DNA from: Brachybacterium fresconis
Lineage (GTDB): Bacteria; Actinomycetota; Actinomycetes; Actinomycetales; Dermabacteraceae
DNA: 64,000 nucleotides
Assembly (NCBI RefSeq): GCF_017876515.1
Contig: NZ_JAGIOC010000001.1
Span: 558,001 to 622,000, forward strand
Reading direction: 5' to 3'
Shown here: positions 35,233 to 45,341 of the stretch, in pieces
Layout: the number at the start of each line of letters is the position of its first letter
How positions within the stretch are numbered: position 1 is the first letter of the stretch
Program-made: the position numbers and the translations under genes
The notes under the pieces: generated by a model
Seen by the model: the letters and a program-made list of their open reading frames with translations, nothing else
Databases searched by the model: none
What the model was told of the DNA's origin: nothing

Positions 35233-36297
35233 GTGACCACTTCGACGACATCCTCTTCCACCGGCAGCGTGCCGGCGGTCGGCTCGGCTCCCGGCAGCGC
35301 CGGGGGCGGCCTGCCGATGACTCCCATCCTCTTCGTCCTGGGCTCGTGCACCTCGCTCCAGATCGGTGCCGCGCTCGCCACCGGGCTGTTCGACGAGCTC
35401 GGCGCTTTCGGCACCACCACGCTGCGCCTGGCCATCGCCGCGGTCATCCTCCTGGTGATCGTGCGCCCCAAGGTCCGCAGCTTCACCCGCGAGCAGTGGA
35501 TCGCCATGATCCTCTTCGGCGTCGTGGTCGGCGCGATGAACGGGAACTTCTATGCCGCGATCGAGCGGATCCCGCTGGGCACCGCCGTCGCCTTCGAGTT
35601 CCTCGGTCCGCTGACGGTCGCGGCCGTGCTGTCCACCCGGCGCAGCGATCTGCTGTGGGTGGCCCTCGCCCTGGCCGGGGTGAGCCTGTTCGGCATCGAG
35701 TCGCTCACCGGTGCCGCCTCCCTCGACCTCATCGGGGTGATGTTCGCCCTCATCGCGGCGGTCTTCTGGGGGCTGTACGTGCTCACCAGCGCCCGGGTGG
35801 GTCGCCTGGTCCCCGGCCAGGACGGCCTCGCGGTCGCCATGGCGGTCGGTGCCCTGACCGTGCTGCCCTTCGGCACCGAGGGCGCGCTCGTCGGCCTCAT
35901 GGACTGGCGTCTGCTGGCGCTCGCCGCCGCCACCGCGATCATGGCCTCCGTGCTCCCGTACACGCTCGAGCTGGCGGCCCTGCGCCGACTGCCGCGGCAC
36001 GCGTTCGGCATCCTGCTGAGCCTCGAGCCCGTCCTGGCGCTGATCGCCGGCGTCCTGCTGATCGGTCAGGACGCCACGCCGCTGCGCGTGCTGGCGGCGG
36101 TCCTGGTGGTCGGAGCGAGCGTCGGCGTGACCCTCACCGCCCGCAGCAGCGCCCCGGACGAGCCGCAGCCGGTCGACGAGGAGCCGGGCTGGGACATGCC
36201 CATCCCCACCCACGCGACGGTCACCGGCGAGATGCCGGTCGTCTTCTCCGACGAGGAGCTGTGGGACGAGGTGGACAGCAGGCCCACGCGGGACTGA
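35233..36297 (+). CDS. EamA/DMT-family transporter (RhtA-like)
   Basis: Ten-helix membrane transporter of the drug/metabolite superfamily, 354 residues. Two EamA repeats are visible, with FGTTTLRLAIAAVILLV, MNGNFYAAIERIPLGTAVAFEFLGPL and LPRHAFGILLSLEPVLALIAG (quoted in part: AIERIPLGTAVAFEFLGPL). These features recall RhtA threonine/homoserine exporters, but substrate is not provable. The N-terminus has about 28 Ser/Thr/Gly-rich residues, and the acidic C-terminal tail of about 45 residues is probably cytoplasmic. Start is GTG. Divergent from a LysR gene that probably regulates it. The gene ends at a strong palindrome shared with leuA. Confidence 0.88.
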   Translation: MTTSTTSSSTGSVPAVGSAPGSAGGGLPMTPILFVLGSCTSLQIGAALATGLFDELGAFGTTTLRLAIAAVILLVIVRPKVRSFTREQWIAMILFGVVVGAMNGNFYAAIERIPLGTAVAFEFLGPLTVAAVLSTRRSDLLWVALALAGVSLFGIESLTGAASLDLIGVMFALIAAVFWGLYVLTSARVGRLVPGQDGLAVAMAVGALTVLPFGTEGALVGLMDWRLLALAAATAIMASVLPYTLELAALRRLPRHAFGILLSLEPVLALIAGVLLIGQDATPLRVLAAVLVVGASVGVTLTARSSAPDEPQPVDEEPGWDMPIPTHATVTGEMPVVFSDEELWDEVDSRPTRD

Positions 36298-36310
36298 CCG
36301 GTCCTCGCGG

Positions 36311-36370
36311 CCCGCTCCCCCGAACCCGCTCTCCCGAGATCCCGCTCCCCTGAGCCCGCTCTCCCGCCAC
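36311..36370 (+). repeat. 30-bp tandem duplication between eamA and leuA
   Basis: Positions 36311-36340 and 36341-36370 match at 25 of 30 bases. Each half contains two CCCGCTC starts, so the unit may be a 15-mer repeated four times. The last unit runs into the 52-bp palindrome. No function is apparent. Confidence 0.55.
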
Positions 36371-36415
36371 GTCGAAGAAGGTGCCACCGCGGTGGCACCT
36401 TCTTCGACGTGGCGG
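36364..36415. terminator. 52-bp perfect palindrome, likely bidirectional terminator
   Basis: Two 26-bp arms are exact reverse complements with no spacer (centre between 36389 and 36390). It lies between the convergent eamA and leuA genes, 66 bp after one stop and 10 bp before the other. In RNA it can form a very stable hairpin in either direction, as expected for a bidirectional terminator. There is no U-run, which is usual in actinobacteria. Confidence 0.75.
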
Positions 36416-36425
36416 ACCTGCTCCC

Positions 36426-38393
<1,968 letters not shown>

Positions 38394-38462
38394 TCACGGT
38401 AGCACCGTCGCCGCGGCGGCTCGGAGCCGCTCACGATGCGAACGCCGCATCGCGCCGACGGG

Positions 38463-39494
38463 TCAGAACCCCAGGCGCCCCAGCTGCTTGGGATCGCGCT
38501 GCCACTCCTTGGCCACCTTGACCCGAAGATCCAGATGCACCTTGCGACCGATCAGCTGGTTGATCTCGGCGCGTGCGCGCGAGCCGACCTCTTTCAGCCG
38601 CGACCCGCCCTTGCCGATGATGATGCCCTTCTGACTGTCCCGCTCGACGTACAGCATCGCTCGCACCACCAGGCGTCCTTCGCCCGGGGCGAGGACGGCG
38701 AAGGGGTCCCCGTCGGGGTCGGTCTCGACGACCTCCTCGACCACGACGGCGATCGAATGGGGCAGCTCCTCGCGCACCCCCTCCAGGGCGGCCTCGCGGA
38801 TCAGCTCGGAGATGCGGTCGTCCCGGGATTCCTCGGTGAGCTGGTCGTCCGGGTACAGCTGCGGGCTGACGGGCAGATGCCGGGCGACGACCTCGAGCAG
38901 CACGTCGACCTGCTCGCCGGTGACGGCCGAGATCGGCACGATCTCGTCGACGTCCAGCAGCTCGTCCACGGCCATCAGATGCTCGGCCAGTCGATCGCGG
39001 CCGACGAGATCCGTCTTGGTGACGATGGCGACCACGCGCGGGCCGCGGCGGCCGGTCCGCATCTCGGCGAGGTCCTGGGCGATGAACCGGTCGCCGGGCC
39101 CGATCTTCTGGTCGGCGGGCAGGCAGAAGCCGACCACGTCGACCTCGGAGAGGGTCTCGCGCACCAGGTCGTTCAGCCGCTCCCCCAGCAGCGTGCGGGG
39201 GCGGTGCACGCCGGGGGTGTCCACCAGGATGATCTGGGAGTCCTCCCCGGTGACGATCCCGCGGATCGCGCGGCGAGTGGTCTGCGGCTTGCTGGAGGTG
39301 ATCGCGACCTTCTCCCCCACCAGCGCGTTGGTCAGCGTGGACTTGCCGACGTTGGGTCGGCCCACGAGGGCGACGAACCCGGCCCGGTGAACGCCGCGCG
39401 ATCCGGTGCCGTCGGCCGCGGCATCGTGCTCGGGGGCGTCCGACGCAGGATGCGAGCCGGCGCCGTCGTCGGCGGGCGTGAGGGAATCAGTCAT
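38463..39494 (-). CDS. era: GTPase Era
   Basis: Ribosome-biogenesis GTPase of 343 residues that binds 16S rRNA near its 3' end during 30S maturation. G1 GRPNVGKST, G3 DTPGVHRPR and G4 TKTD are present, and the C-terminal KH domain has QKGIIIGKGGSRLKEVGSRAR. About 35 residues of Ala/Asp/Gly-rich sequence precede the GTPase domain. The ATG at 39494 has AGGAGAG upstream and overlaps the end of the corC-like gene by eight bases. Gene order HIT-phoH-ybeY-corC-era is a classic actinobacterial arrangement. Confidence 0.96.
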   Translation of the reverse strand: MTDSLTPADDGAGSHPASDAPEHDAAADGTGSRGVHRAGFVALVGRPNVGKSTLTNALVGEKVAITSSKPQTTRRAIRGIVTGEDSQIILVDTPGVHRPRTLLGERLNDLVRETLSEVDVVGFCLPADQKIGPGDRFIAQDLAEMRTGRRGPRVVAIVTKTDLVGRDRLAEHLMAVDELLDVDEIVPISAVTGEQVDVLLEVVARHLPVSPQLYPDDQLTEESRDDRISELIREAALEGVREELPHSIAVVVEEVVETDPDGDPFAVLAPGEGRLVVRAMLYVERDSQKGIIIGKGGSRLKEVGSRARAEINQLIGRKVHLDLRVKVAKEWQRDPKQLGRLGF

Positions 39495-40824
39495 CGGGGC
39501 TCTCCTGGTCGGCATCATGCGGGTGCGGTCCCGGCTCCGGGGCACGGGAGACGATCACGGTGGACAGTCGGCGGCGGCGCCCCGAGGTCTTCTCGGCCTC
39601 GAGGACGAGGCCGTGCGTCTCGGCGCGGGACCCGACGATCGGCACCTGGCCGATCGTCTTGCCCAGCAGGCCGCCGACGCTGTCGATGTCGTCGTCCTCG
39701 ATCTCGAGGTCGAACAGATCGCCGACCTCGGTCAGCCCGGCGCGGGCGGGTGCCCGGTATCGGCCCTCGCCGAGGTCCTCGATCTCGGGCTCGTCCGGGT
39801 CGTGCTCGTCGGCGATCTCCCCGACGATCTCCTCGAGGATGTCCTCGATGGTGACGACGCCCGAGACACCCCCGTACTCGTCGACCACCACGGTGATGTG
39901 CACGTGGCTGGTCTGCATCTGGCGCAGCACCTCGTCGGCGGCGACGAACTCGGGCACGAACCGCGCCGGGCGCATGATCTCGCTGACGGGGCGCTCAGGG
40001 CGCGGGTCCCACGGCGAGTGGATCGCCTTCATGACGTCCTTGGCGTACAACATCCCCCGCAGGTCATCGACGTTCTCCCCGATCACGGGGACGCGGGAGA
40101 AGCCGGAGCGGACGAACAGGCGCATCGCCTTCTTCGCCGAGGCGTCGACGTCCAGGGCGACCATGTCGGTGCGGGGCACCATCAGCTCGCGGACCATCGT
40201 CTCGCGCAGATCGAACACCCCTTGGATCATGTCCCGCTCCCCGTCCGCGACGTGCTCGTCCTCGAGGGCGCGGTCGACGTTCTGCCGCGCCTTCTCCGCA
40301 CCGTCCTCGGACCCTTCGGAGCCCCCGGGCCGGGACGCGAGGTTCTCGCCGACGCTGGTCAGCGCGCTGGCCGGCAACCAGAGGACCAACCGGGCGGCGG
40401 CCACCAGGAACCGGGTGGAGATCAGCACCGACTCGGGGCGGTCCCGCCCGATGGTGCGCGGGGAGATGGCCAGGACCACCAGCAGCAGCAGGCCGGCCAG
40501 CACGATGGTGATCAGCAGCGGCACGGCCCAGGCGCTGTCGGCGCCCAGCTGGTCGAAGACCAAGAAGGTGATCGCGGCGACGGAGGCGATCGTGACGGCC
40601 TCGGCGAGCATGCGCCCCAGCGAGACCGAGGCGAGGGTGCGGGCACCATCGCCGTGCTGGTCCAGGACACGGGCGCGCACCGGGCCGGGCTGATCGGCGA
40701 CGGCCTTCTCGAGCGAGCCGCGGGAGACGGCCAGGTGGGCCGCATCGACCGCGGTCAGCACGGCCGCGACCACCAGCCCCGCCAGGCCCAGCGGGATCAG
40801 GACGAGCAGCGGGGCGGTCAGCAT
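39487..40824 (-). CDS. CorC/HlyC-family protein with CBS domains
   Basis: Membrane protein of 445 residues. It has an N-terminal CNNM/DUF21 domain with hydrophobic segments (about 5-30, 75-130), then a CBS pair (MVPRTDMVALD, SRVPVIGENVDDLRGMLYAK, HITVVVDEYGGVSGVVTIED) and a C-terminal CorC/HlyC domain (DSVGGLLGKTIGQVP). Members are linked to magnesium/cobalt export or to membrane-bound regulation; function here is not settled. It sits between ybeY and era in a conserved ribosome-biogenesis run. The 136 bp before it contain only a Pro/Ser/Gly-rich open frame. Confidence 0.9.
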   Translation of the reverse strand: MLTAPLLVLIPLGLAGLVVAAVLTAVDAAHLAVSRGSLEKAVADQPGPVRARVLDQHGDGARTLASVSLGRMLAEAVTIASVAAITFLVFDQLGADSAWAVPLLITIVLAGLLLLVVLAISPRTIGRDRPESVLISTRFLVAAARLVLWLPASALTSVGENLASRPGGSEGSEDGAEKARQNVDRALEDEHVADGERDMIQGVFDLRETMVRELMVPRTDMVALDVDASAKKAMRLFVRSGFSRVPVIGENVDDLRGMLYAKDVMKAIHSPWDPRPERPVSEIMRPARFVPEFVAADEVLRQMQTSHVHITVVVDEYGGVSGVVTIEDILEEIVGEIADEHDPDEPEIEDLGEGRYRAPARAGLTEVGDLFDLEIEDDDIDSVGGLLGKTIGQVPIVGSRAETHGLVLEAEKTSGRRRRLSTVIVSRAPEPGPHPHDADQESPDD

Positions 40825-40960
40825 GGGCGCCGCCGTCCCGCAGGGGCCACGTCGGTGCCAGGGACGGTGCCGGAGCCGGCGGCAGGGCCGGAACCAGCGC
40901 CGGAGGAAGGACCGGAGTCAAGGGCAGGAGGAGGGTGAGGGTCGTCGGGCATGGGGGCGA

Positions 40961-41422
40961 TCAGCTCGTCTCTCGGGAGGCGAGGAAGGTCAGCAGGAGC
41001 TTGCGCTGGAGGTCGAACATGACCGTGCGCTCGTCCTCCTCCATGTGGTCGTAACCCAGCAGGTGGAGGATGGAGTGGCAGGTCAGCAGCAGCATCTCCT
41101 CGACCGTGCTGTGGCCGGCCTCCGCCGCCTGCTGGGCGGCGACGCTCGGGCACAGCACCACGTCGCCCAGCAGCCCCTCGGGGGCCGGATGCTCGGCGCT
41201 GCCGGGCGTCAGCTCGTCCATCGGGAAGCTCATCACGTCGGTGGGGCCCGGCAGGTCCAGCCACTGCACGTGGAGCTTCTCCATCGCGTCCTCGTCGACG
41301 AAGAGGATCGACATCTCGGTGGCGGGGTGCAGATGCATCGCCTCGAAGACGAAGCGGGCGCAGTCGACGAACTCGTTCTCGTCGACCACGGCGGTGGTCT
41401 CGTTGCGGATCTCGATGGTCAT
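40961..41422 (-). CDS. ybeY: Endoribonuclease YbeY
   Basis: Zinc-dependent endoribonuclease of 153 residues acting in 16S rRNA maturation and ribosome quality control. The zinc motif HSILHLLGYDH (H-x3-H-x5-H) is present near residue 115, with the family stretch PTDVMSFPMDE and GDVVLCPSVA before it. It follows phoH by about 100 bp and precedes the corC-like gene on the same strand. Confidence 0.95.
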   Translation of the reverse strand: MTIEIRNETTAVVDENEFVDCARFVFEAMHLHPATEMSILFVDEDAMEKLHVQWLDLPGPTDVMSFPMDELTPGSAEHPAPEGLLGDVVLCPSVAAQQAAEAGHSTVEEMLLLTCHSILHLLGYDHMEEDERTVMFDLQRKLLLTFLASRETS

Positions 41423-41526
41423 GGTTCGGTGCTCAGCTCTCGGCGTTCGGTTCTCTGGTCACGGGGGTCGGGGCTCGGTGTCCCGGGATCGAGGTCCGGC
41501 CTCTGATCTCGGCCACGGACTGCCGC

Positions 41527-42573
41527 TCAGGTCCCCGGCGAGGGGCGGTGACGACTCTCGCGGTTGCCGCCGGGATCGATCTCCCATCGCCCGTAGGCCT
41601 CGACGATGTCGCTGACCAGCCGGTGGCGGACGACGTCGCGGGAGGAGAGGCGGCAGAAGGAGATGTCGTCGATGCCGCTGAGGACCTGCTCGACGACCCG
41701 CAGCCCGCTCTTCTGGGAGCCGGGCAGGTCGACCTGCGTGACGTCGCCGGTGACCACCATGGTGGAGTTGAAGCCCAGGCGGGTCAGGAACATCTTCATC
41801 TGCTCGGGCGTGGTGTTCTGGGCCTCGTCGAGGATGATGAAGGCGTCGTTCAGGGTGCGACCGCGCATATACGCCAGCGGGGCGACCTCGATCGTGCCGG
41901 CGTTCATCAGGCGCGGGATCGATTCGGGGTCGAGCATGTCGTGCAGGGCGTCCAGCAGCGGGCGCAGGTAGGGGTCGATCTTCTCGTTCAGCGATCCGGG
42001 CAGGAAGCCCAGCCGCTCCCCCGCCTCCACCGCGGGCCGGGTGAGGATGATCCGGTTGACCTGCTTGCTCAGCAGCTGCTGCACCGCCAGCGCGACGGCC
42101 AGGTAGGTCTTGCCGGTGCCGGCCGGGCCGATCCCGAAGGTGACGGTCGAGGATTCGACGGCCTCGATGTACTTCTGCTGGCCCAGCGTCTTGGGCCGGA
42201 TGCTGCGGCCCCGGGAGGACAGCACGGTGCGCGAGAGCACCTGCTCGAGCTTCCGACCCGAACCGCGGTCGTCCCCGTAGAGGTTCGCAGCGCGCTGGAC
42301 CGCCTCGGCGGTGACGGCCTGGCCGGTCCCGGCCAGGTCGATCAGGCTGCGCATGATGTGCTCGCTGCGTCGCAGGGCGTCCTCGGTGCCGCACAGGGTG
42401 ACCTGGTGGCCGCGCACATGAACGTCCGTGTCCGGCACGGCGTCCTCGAGGGCGGCCAGCGCCTGGTCGTTCTCGCCGAGCACCTGGAACGGGCTGAGGT
42501 GCTCGGGGATCGCCAGCTTCCGTTCGCGCGCCTGCGGGGCGCGGCCCGGGGCCGGGGTGAGCGGATCAGTCAC
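41527..42573 (-). CDS. PhoH-family ATPase
   Basis: PhoH-like protein of 348 residues, an ATPase commonly encoded next to ybeY and considered to act in RNA metabolism. Walker A GPAGTGKTYLA, Walker B DAFIILDEAQNT and the sensor VVTGDVTQVDLP are intact. The N-terminal quarter is the KH-like domain typical of PhoH. Its ATG overlaps the stop of the upstream HIT gene by four bases, so the two are translationally coupled. Confidence 0.94.
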   Translation of the reverse strand: MTDPLTPAPGRAPQARERKLAIPEHLSPFQVLGENDQALAALEDAVPDTDVHVRGHQVTLCGTEDALRRSEHIMRSLIDLAGTGQAVTAEAVQRAANLYGDDRGSGRKLEQVLSRTVLSSRGRSIRPKTLGQQKYIEAVESSTVTFGIGPAGTGKTYLAVALAVQQLLSKQVNRIILTRPAVEAGERLGFLPGSLNEKIDPYLRPLLDALHDMLDPESIPRLMNAGTIEVAPLAYMRGRTLNDAFIILDEAQNTTPEQMKMFLTRLGFNSTMVVTGDVTQVDLPGSQKSGLRVVEQVLSGIDDISFCRLSSRDVVRHRLVSDIVEAYGRWEIDPGGNRESRHRPSPGT

Positions 42574-42932
42574 ATCTCTCCTTCCGCGAGCATCCCGCCC
42601 GCGAGGACGTGCGCGTGCACATGGAACACGGATTGGCCGGCGCCGGCGCCGGTGTTGAAGATCAGGCGGAAGTCGCCGCCTGCCTGGTCAGCGGCGATCT
42701 GCCCGGCCACGGTGGCGACATGGGCGAGCAGCTCCGGCTCCTCGGCGAGCTCCCGTACGTCGCGGCGGTGCTCGCGCGGGACCACGAGGACATGGACCGG
42801 CGCCTTCGGGTTCAGGTCCTTGAAGGCGATGACCTCGTCATCCTCATGGACACGGTCCGACGGGATCTCGCCCGCGAGGATCTTGCAGAAGATGCAGTCC
42901 GGGTCATAGTGGTCGGTGGCGGTCTCAGGCAT
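42570..42932 (-). CDS. HIT-family nucleotide-binding protein
   Basis: Histidine-triad protein of 120 residues, probably a nucleoside phosphoramidate/monophosphate hydrolase. It begins with CIFCKILAGEIPSDRVHED and has the triad SVFHVHAHVLAGG (His-x-His-x-His) at the C-terminus. It is the first gene of the HIT-phoH-ybeY-corC-era run and diverges from the FMN reductase gene across 77 bp. Confidence 0.94.
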   Translation of the reverse strand: MPETATDHYDPDCIFCKILAGEIPSDRVHEDDEVIAFKDLNPKAPVHVLVVPREHRRDVRELAEEPELLAHVATVAGQIAADQAGGDFRLIFNTGAGAGQSVFHVHAHVLAGGMLAEGEM

Positions 42933-43009
42933 GCCCCGAAGTCTACGGGAGCGACTCTTCGCACAGCCGTTTTGGGATCCTCCCGACAGTATGAGAAGTT
43001 TAAATCATC

Positions 43010-43552
43010 ATGACGAAGCTCGGAATCATCATCAGCAGCGCCCGCCCGAACCGCGTCGGGGAGAAGGTGGCCCACTGGGTCGCCGACACCGCCGGGGACC
43101 GGTTCGACCTGGACCTCATCGACCTCCGCGAGATCGCCCTGCCGGCCTTCGACGAGCCGGCCAGCCCGAAGTCCGGCGCGGACAAGACGACCTCGCACGG
43201 CCTGACCTGGGGCGAGCGGATCGGCGCCCTGGACGCCGTGGTGATCCTCACTCCGCAGTACAACGGTTCCTACCCCGGTGCCCTGAAGAACGCGATCGAC
43301 TTCCTGTATGCGGAGTGGAGCGGCCTGCCCACGGTGCTGCTCGGCTACGGCTGGGGCGCGGCGGGCGAGGTGCTGCCGCAGCTGGAGAAGCTCATGGTGC
43401 GCCTGGACGCCGAGGTGGTCGGCAGCGTCGGCCTCGGTTTCCGCGAGGACCTCTCGGTCGAGGGCGAGCTGTTCATCACCGAGGAGAAGGCCGCCGCCCT
43501 GGAGAGCGCGCTCGTCGCGGTCGAGTCGAAGGTCCTCGCCCCCGTGGCCTGA
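43010..43552 (+). CDS. NADPH-dependent FMN reductase-like flavoprotein
   Basis: Flavodoxin-fold reductase of 180 residues. The FMN phosphate loop is SSARPNRVGEKVA, and TPQYNGSYPGALKNAID is the second flavin contact, diagnostic of the FMN_red family. Members reduce quinones, azo compounds or metals with NAD(P)H; the substrate is unknown. The DNA just upstream (about 42988-43009) is unusually AT-rich for this window and should hold the promoter, with TATGAG at 42990-42995 as a weak -10. There is no clear ribosome-binding site. A hairpin follows the gene. Confidence 0.9.
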   Translation: MTKLGIIISSARPNRVGEKVAHWVADTAGDRFDLDLIDLREIALPAFDEPASPKSGADKTTSHGLTWGERIGALDAVVILTPQYNGSYPGALKNAIDFLYAEWSGLPTVLLGYGWGAAGEVLPQLEKLMVRLDAEVVGSVGLGFREDLSVEGELFITEEKAAALESALVAVESKVLAPVA

Positions 43553-43564
43553 CGCTCCCTCGAT

Positions 43565-43628
43565 GACAGAGCGACCGCCGCTCTGTCCATGTCCCCCGGC
43601 CCCGTCGGCGCTCTGCGTCGGCGGGGCC
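43565..43628 (+). terminator. Two hairpins after the FMN reductase gene
   Basis: GACAGAGCG and CGCTCTGTC (43565-43573 and 43579-43587) form a perfect 9-bp stem with a 5-base loop, 12 bp after the stop. A second stem, GGCCCCG/CGGGGCC (43598-43604 and 43622-43628), follows. They lie between convergent genes and could serve both directions. Confidence 0.6.
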
Positions 43629-43663
43629 TCGTCGTCGCCTGCTCCGCGCCCCTGGGGCGCCGC

Positions 43664-44521
43664 TCAGTGCCCCGGGCTCGCGTAGAACCGCGAGAGGTAC
43701 CGGAACACCGCCACCCCGGCGAGGAGGATCAGCGGCCCGGCCAGCGGGGAGGCGAGCGCGAGCCGGAGCGGCACCACGAGCTCCCCGGTGTGGCCCAGCA
43801 CGATGGCGGCGGGCAGGTAGGCCATGAACGCCAGGGGCAGCAGGAAGGTCAGCAGGTAGGTCCCGGCGGTGCCGAAGATCGTCATGGGGTAGGCGCCGAA
43901 ATCCGTCAGCACGCGATCGATGGTGTCCTTGACGCGGGTCGTCGGCCCCATCCGGAAGTCCAGTCCGGAGATGCCGATCTGCAGACCGGCCTCGACCAGA
44001 CCTCCCCCGATCGCGGCTGCCGCCACGTACGCCGCGATCCACACCGACCAGTCGATGCCGACCTGCGAGGCCGCCACGCCGAGGATCGCCAGGCCGAGGA
44101 CCAGGTCCCCGAGCGTGCCCGGGTTGAAGAAGCGCGTCAGCAGCTGCATCAACGGCGGCGCGGGACGCAGCAGGTAACGGTCCCAATCCCCATCGCGCAC
44201 CACGTTCGCGCTGGCCCGGTGCTGGCCGAAGTTGATCGTGCACACGCCGTGGGCGGTCAGCCGCAGCCCGTACAGGAACGCCACCTCGTACACCTCCCAG
44301 CCCGCGATGGTGCCGAAGGCGCCCAGCAGCACCCCGATGAAGGCCAGCTGGGTTCCCTGGAGAGCGGCGCTGCCCAGGAAGGTGAGGATCAGGTTCATGC
44401 GGTGGACCCGCATGCTGCGCCAGGTCGCCCCGAGCAGGATCGCGTAGGTGCGCCAGGGCGGGATCGGCCGGGCGAGCGAGCCGCGGCGGACGGGCGCGGC
44501 GCCGGCTGGGGCGTCAACCAC
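43664..44521 (-). CDS. ABC-2 family permease
   Basis: Membrane subunit of an ABC transporter, 285 residues with about six hydrophobic segments. It lacks the DrrB-type loop and instead matches the ABC-2 group with a long N-terminal cytoplasmic start, RMNLILTFLGSAALQGTQLA and a DGDWDRYLLRPAPPLMQLL loop. That loop is typical of permease pairs that work with a single ATPase. Its start overlaps the end of the preceding permease gene, third in an ATPase-permease-permease operon. Substrate unknown. Confidence 0.85.
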   Translation of the reverse strand: MVDAPAGAAPVRRGSLARPIPPWRTYAILLGATWRSMRVHRMNLILTFLGSAALQGTQLAFIGVLLGAFGTIAGWEVYEVAFLYGLRLTAHGVCTINFGQHRASANVVRDGDWDRYLLRPAPPLMQLLTRFFNPGTLGDLVLGLAILGVAASQVGIDWSVWIAAYVAAAAIGGGLVEAGLQIGISGLDFRMGPTTRVKDTIDRVLTDFGAYPMTIFGTAGTYLLTFLLPLAFMAYLPAAIVLGHTGELVVPLRLALASPLAGPLILLAGVAVFRYLSRFYASPGH

Positions 44522-45341
44522 CGAAGATCACCAGGCGGCGGATGGCCCGTCGCCACACCAGGGCGGCCAGGGCGATGAGCACCACGATCCAGAGGGCCTG
44601 CATCCCGATCGCCTGGACGGTGTGCCATCCGGGGTCGCGGTCCACGTAGATCGACAGCGGCACGAAGACCTGCGCGGAGAACGGCAGCAGGGTGAGGACG
44701 CCCGTGAGCCAGTCGGGCATGAACCACAGCGGGATCAGCGCCCCGGAGGAGAACTGGGCGAGCATCCGGTAGATGAGGAACGCGCCGCCCACCTCGAGGG
44801 TCCAGAACCCCACCAGGCCCACGGTGAAGTTCACCAGCAGCGCGATGACGAAACCCAGCGACAGCGAGAGCAGGCAGGCCAGGCCCGAGAGCCAGGATCC
44901 CGGCAGGGCGATCGCTCCGAGCGCCAGGCCCACCCCGAGGGCGGTGGCGGCGGCGGGCAGCTGGCCCACGGTGCCGCCGACCTGGCGGGCCAGGGCCAGC
45001 GGCACGGCGGAGATCGGTCGCATCACATCGAAGGCGATGGCTCCGGTGCGCAGCCGTCCCAGCATCGAGTCGAACATGAACGGCTGGAAGACGGTGGTGG
45101 TCAGCACGCCGAGAACGGCATAGGTGATGGCGTCGACCTGGGCGACGCCGGCGACGTCGGTGCGGCCGCCGTAGACCGCGCTCCACACCAGGTGCACGAG
45201 GATCACCTGCAGCACGCAGCCGACGATCCCGGTCCAGGTCGAGGCGCGGAAGGCGAACTGGGCGCGAGCGGCGTGGGCGATGGAGGCCCGGATGCCCTCG
45301 AGCAGCAGGGCGTCCTGCCGCGGAGGTGCCGCGATGCTCAC
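44514..45341 (-). CDS. ABC-2 family permease
   Basis: Second membrane subunit, 275 residues and six hydrophobic segments. It contains GAIAFDVMRPISAVPLALARQ, aligned with the DGDWDRYLLRPAPP loop of its partner, so the two are distant paralogs forming a heterodimer (quoted part: GAIAFDVMRPISAVPLALAR). The ATG overlaps the ATPase stop by four bases and its stop overlaps the next gene by eight bases. Confidence 0.85.
   Translation of the reverse strand: MSIAAPPRQDALLLEGIRASIAHAARAQFAFRASTWTGIVGCVLQVILVHLVWSAVYGGRTDVAGVAQVDAITYAVLGVLTTTVFQPFMFDSMLGRLRTGAIAFDVMRPISAVPLALARQVGGTVGQLPAAATALGVGLALGAIALPGSWLSGLACLLSLSLGFVIALLVNFTVGLVGFWTLEVGGAFLIYRMLAQFSSGALIPLWFMPDWLTGVLTLLPFSAQVFVPLSIYVDRDPGWHTVQAIGMQALWIVVLIALAALVWRRAIRRLVIFGG

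Noticed and set aside
40818-40952. A 44-residue Pro/Ser/Gly-rich open frame between ybeY and the corC-like gene
   Set aside because: It has low-complexity composition, no ribosome-binding site and no family. It may be translated only as a coupling frame, so it is not listed as a gene.
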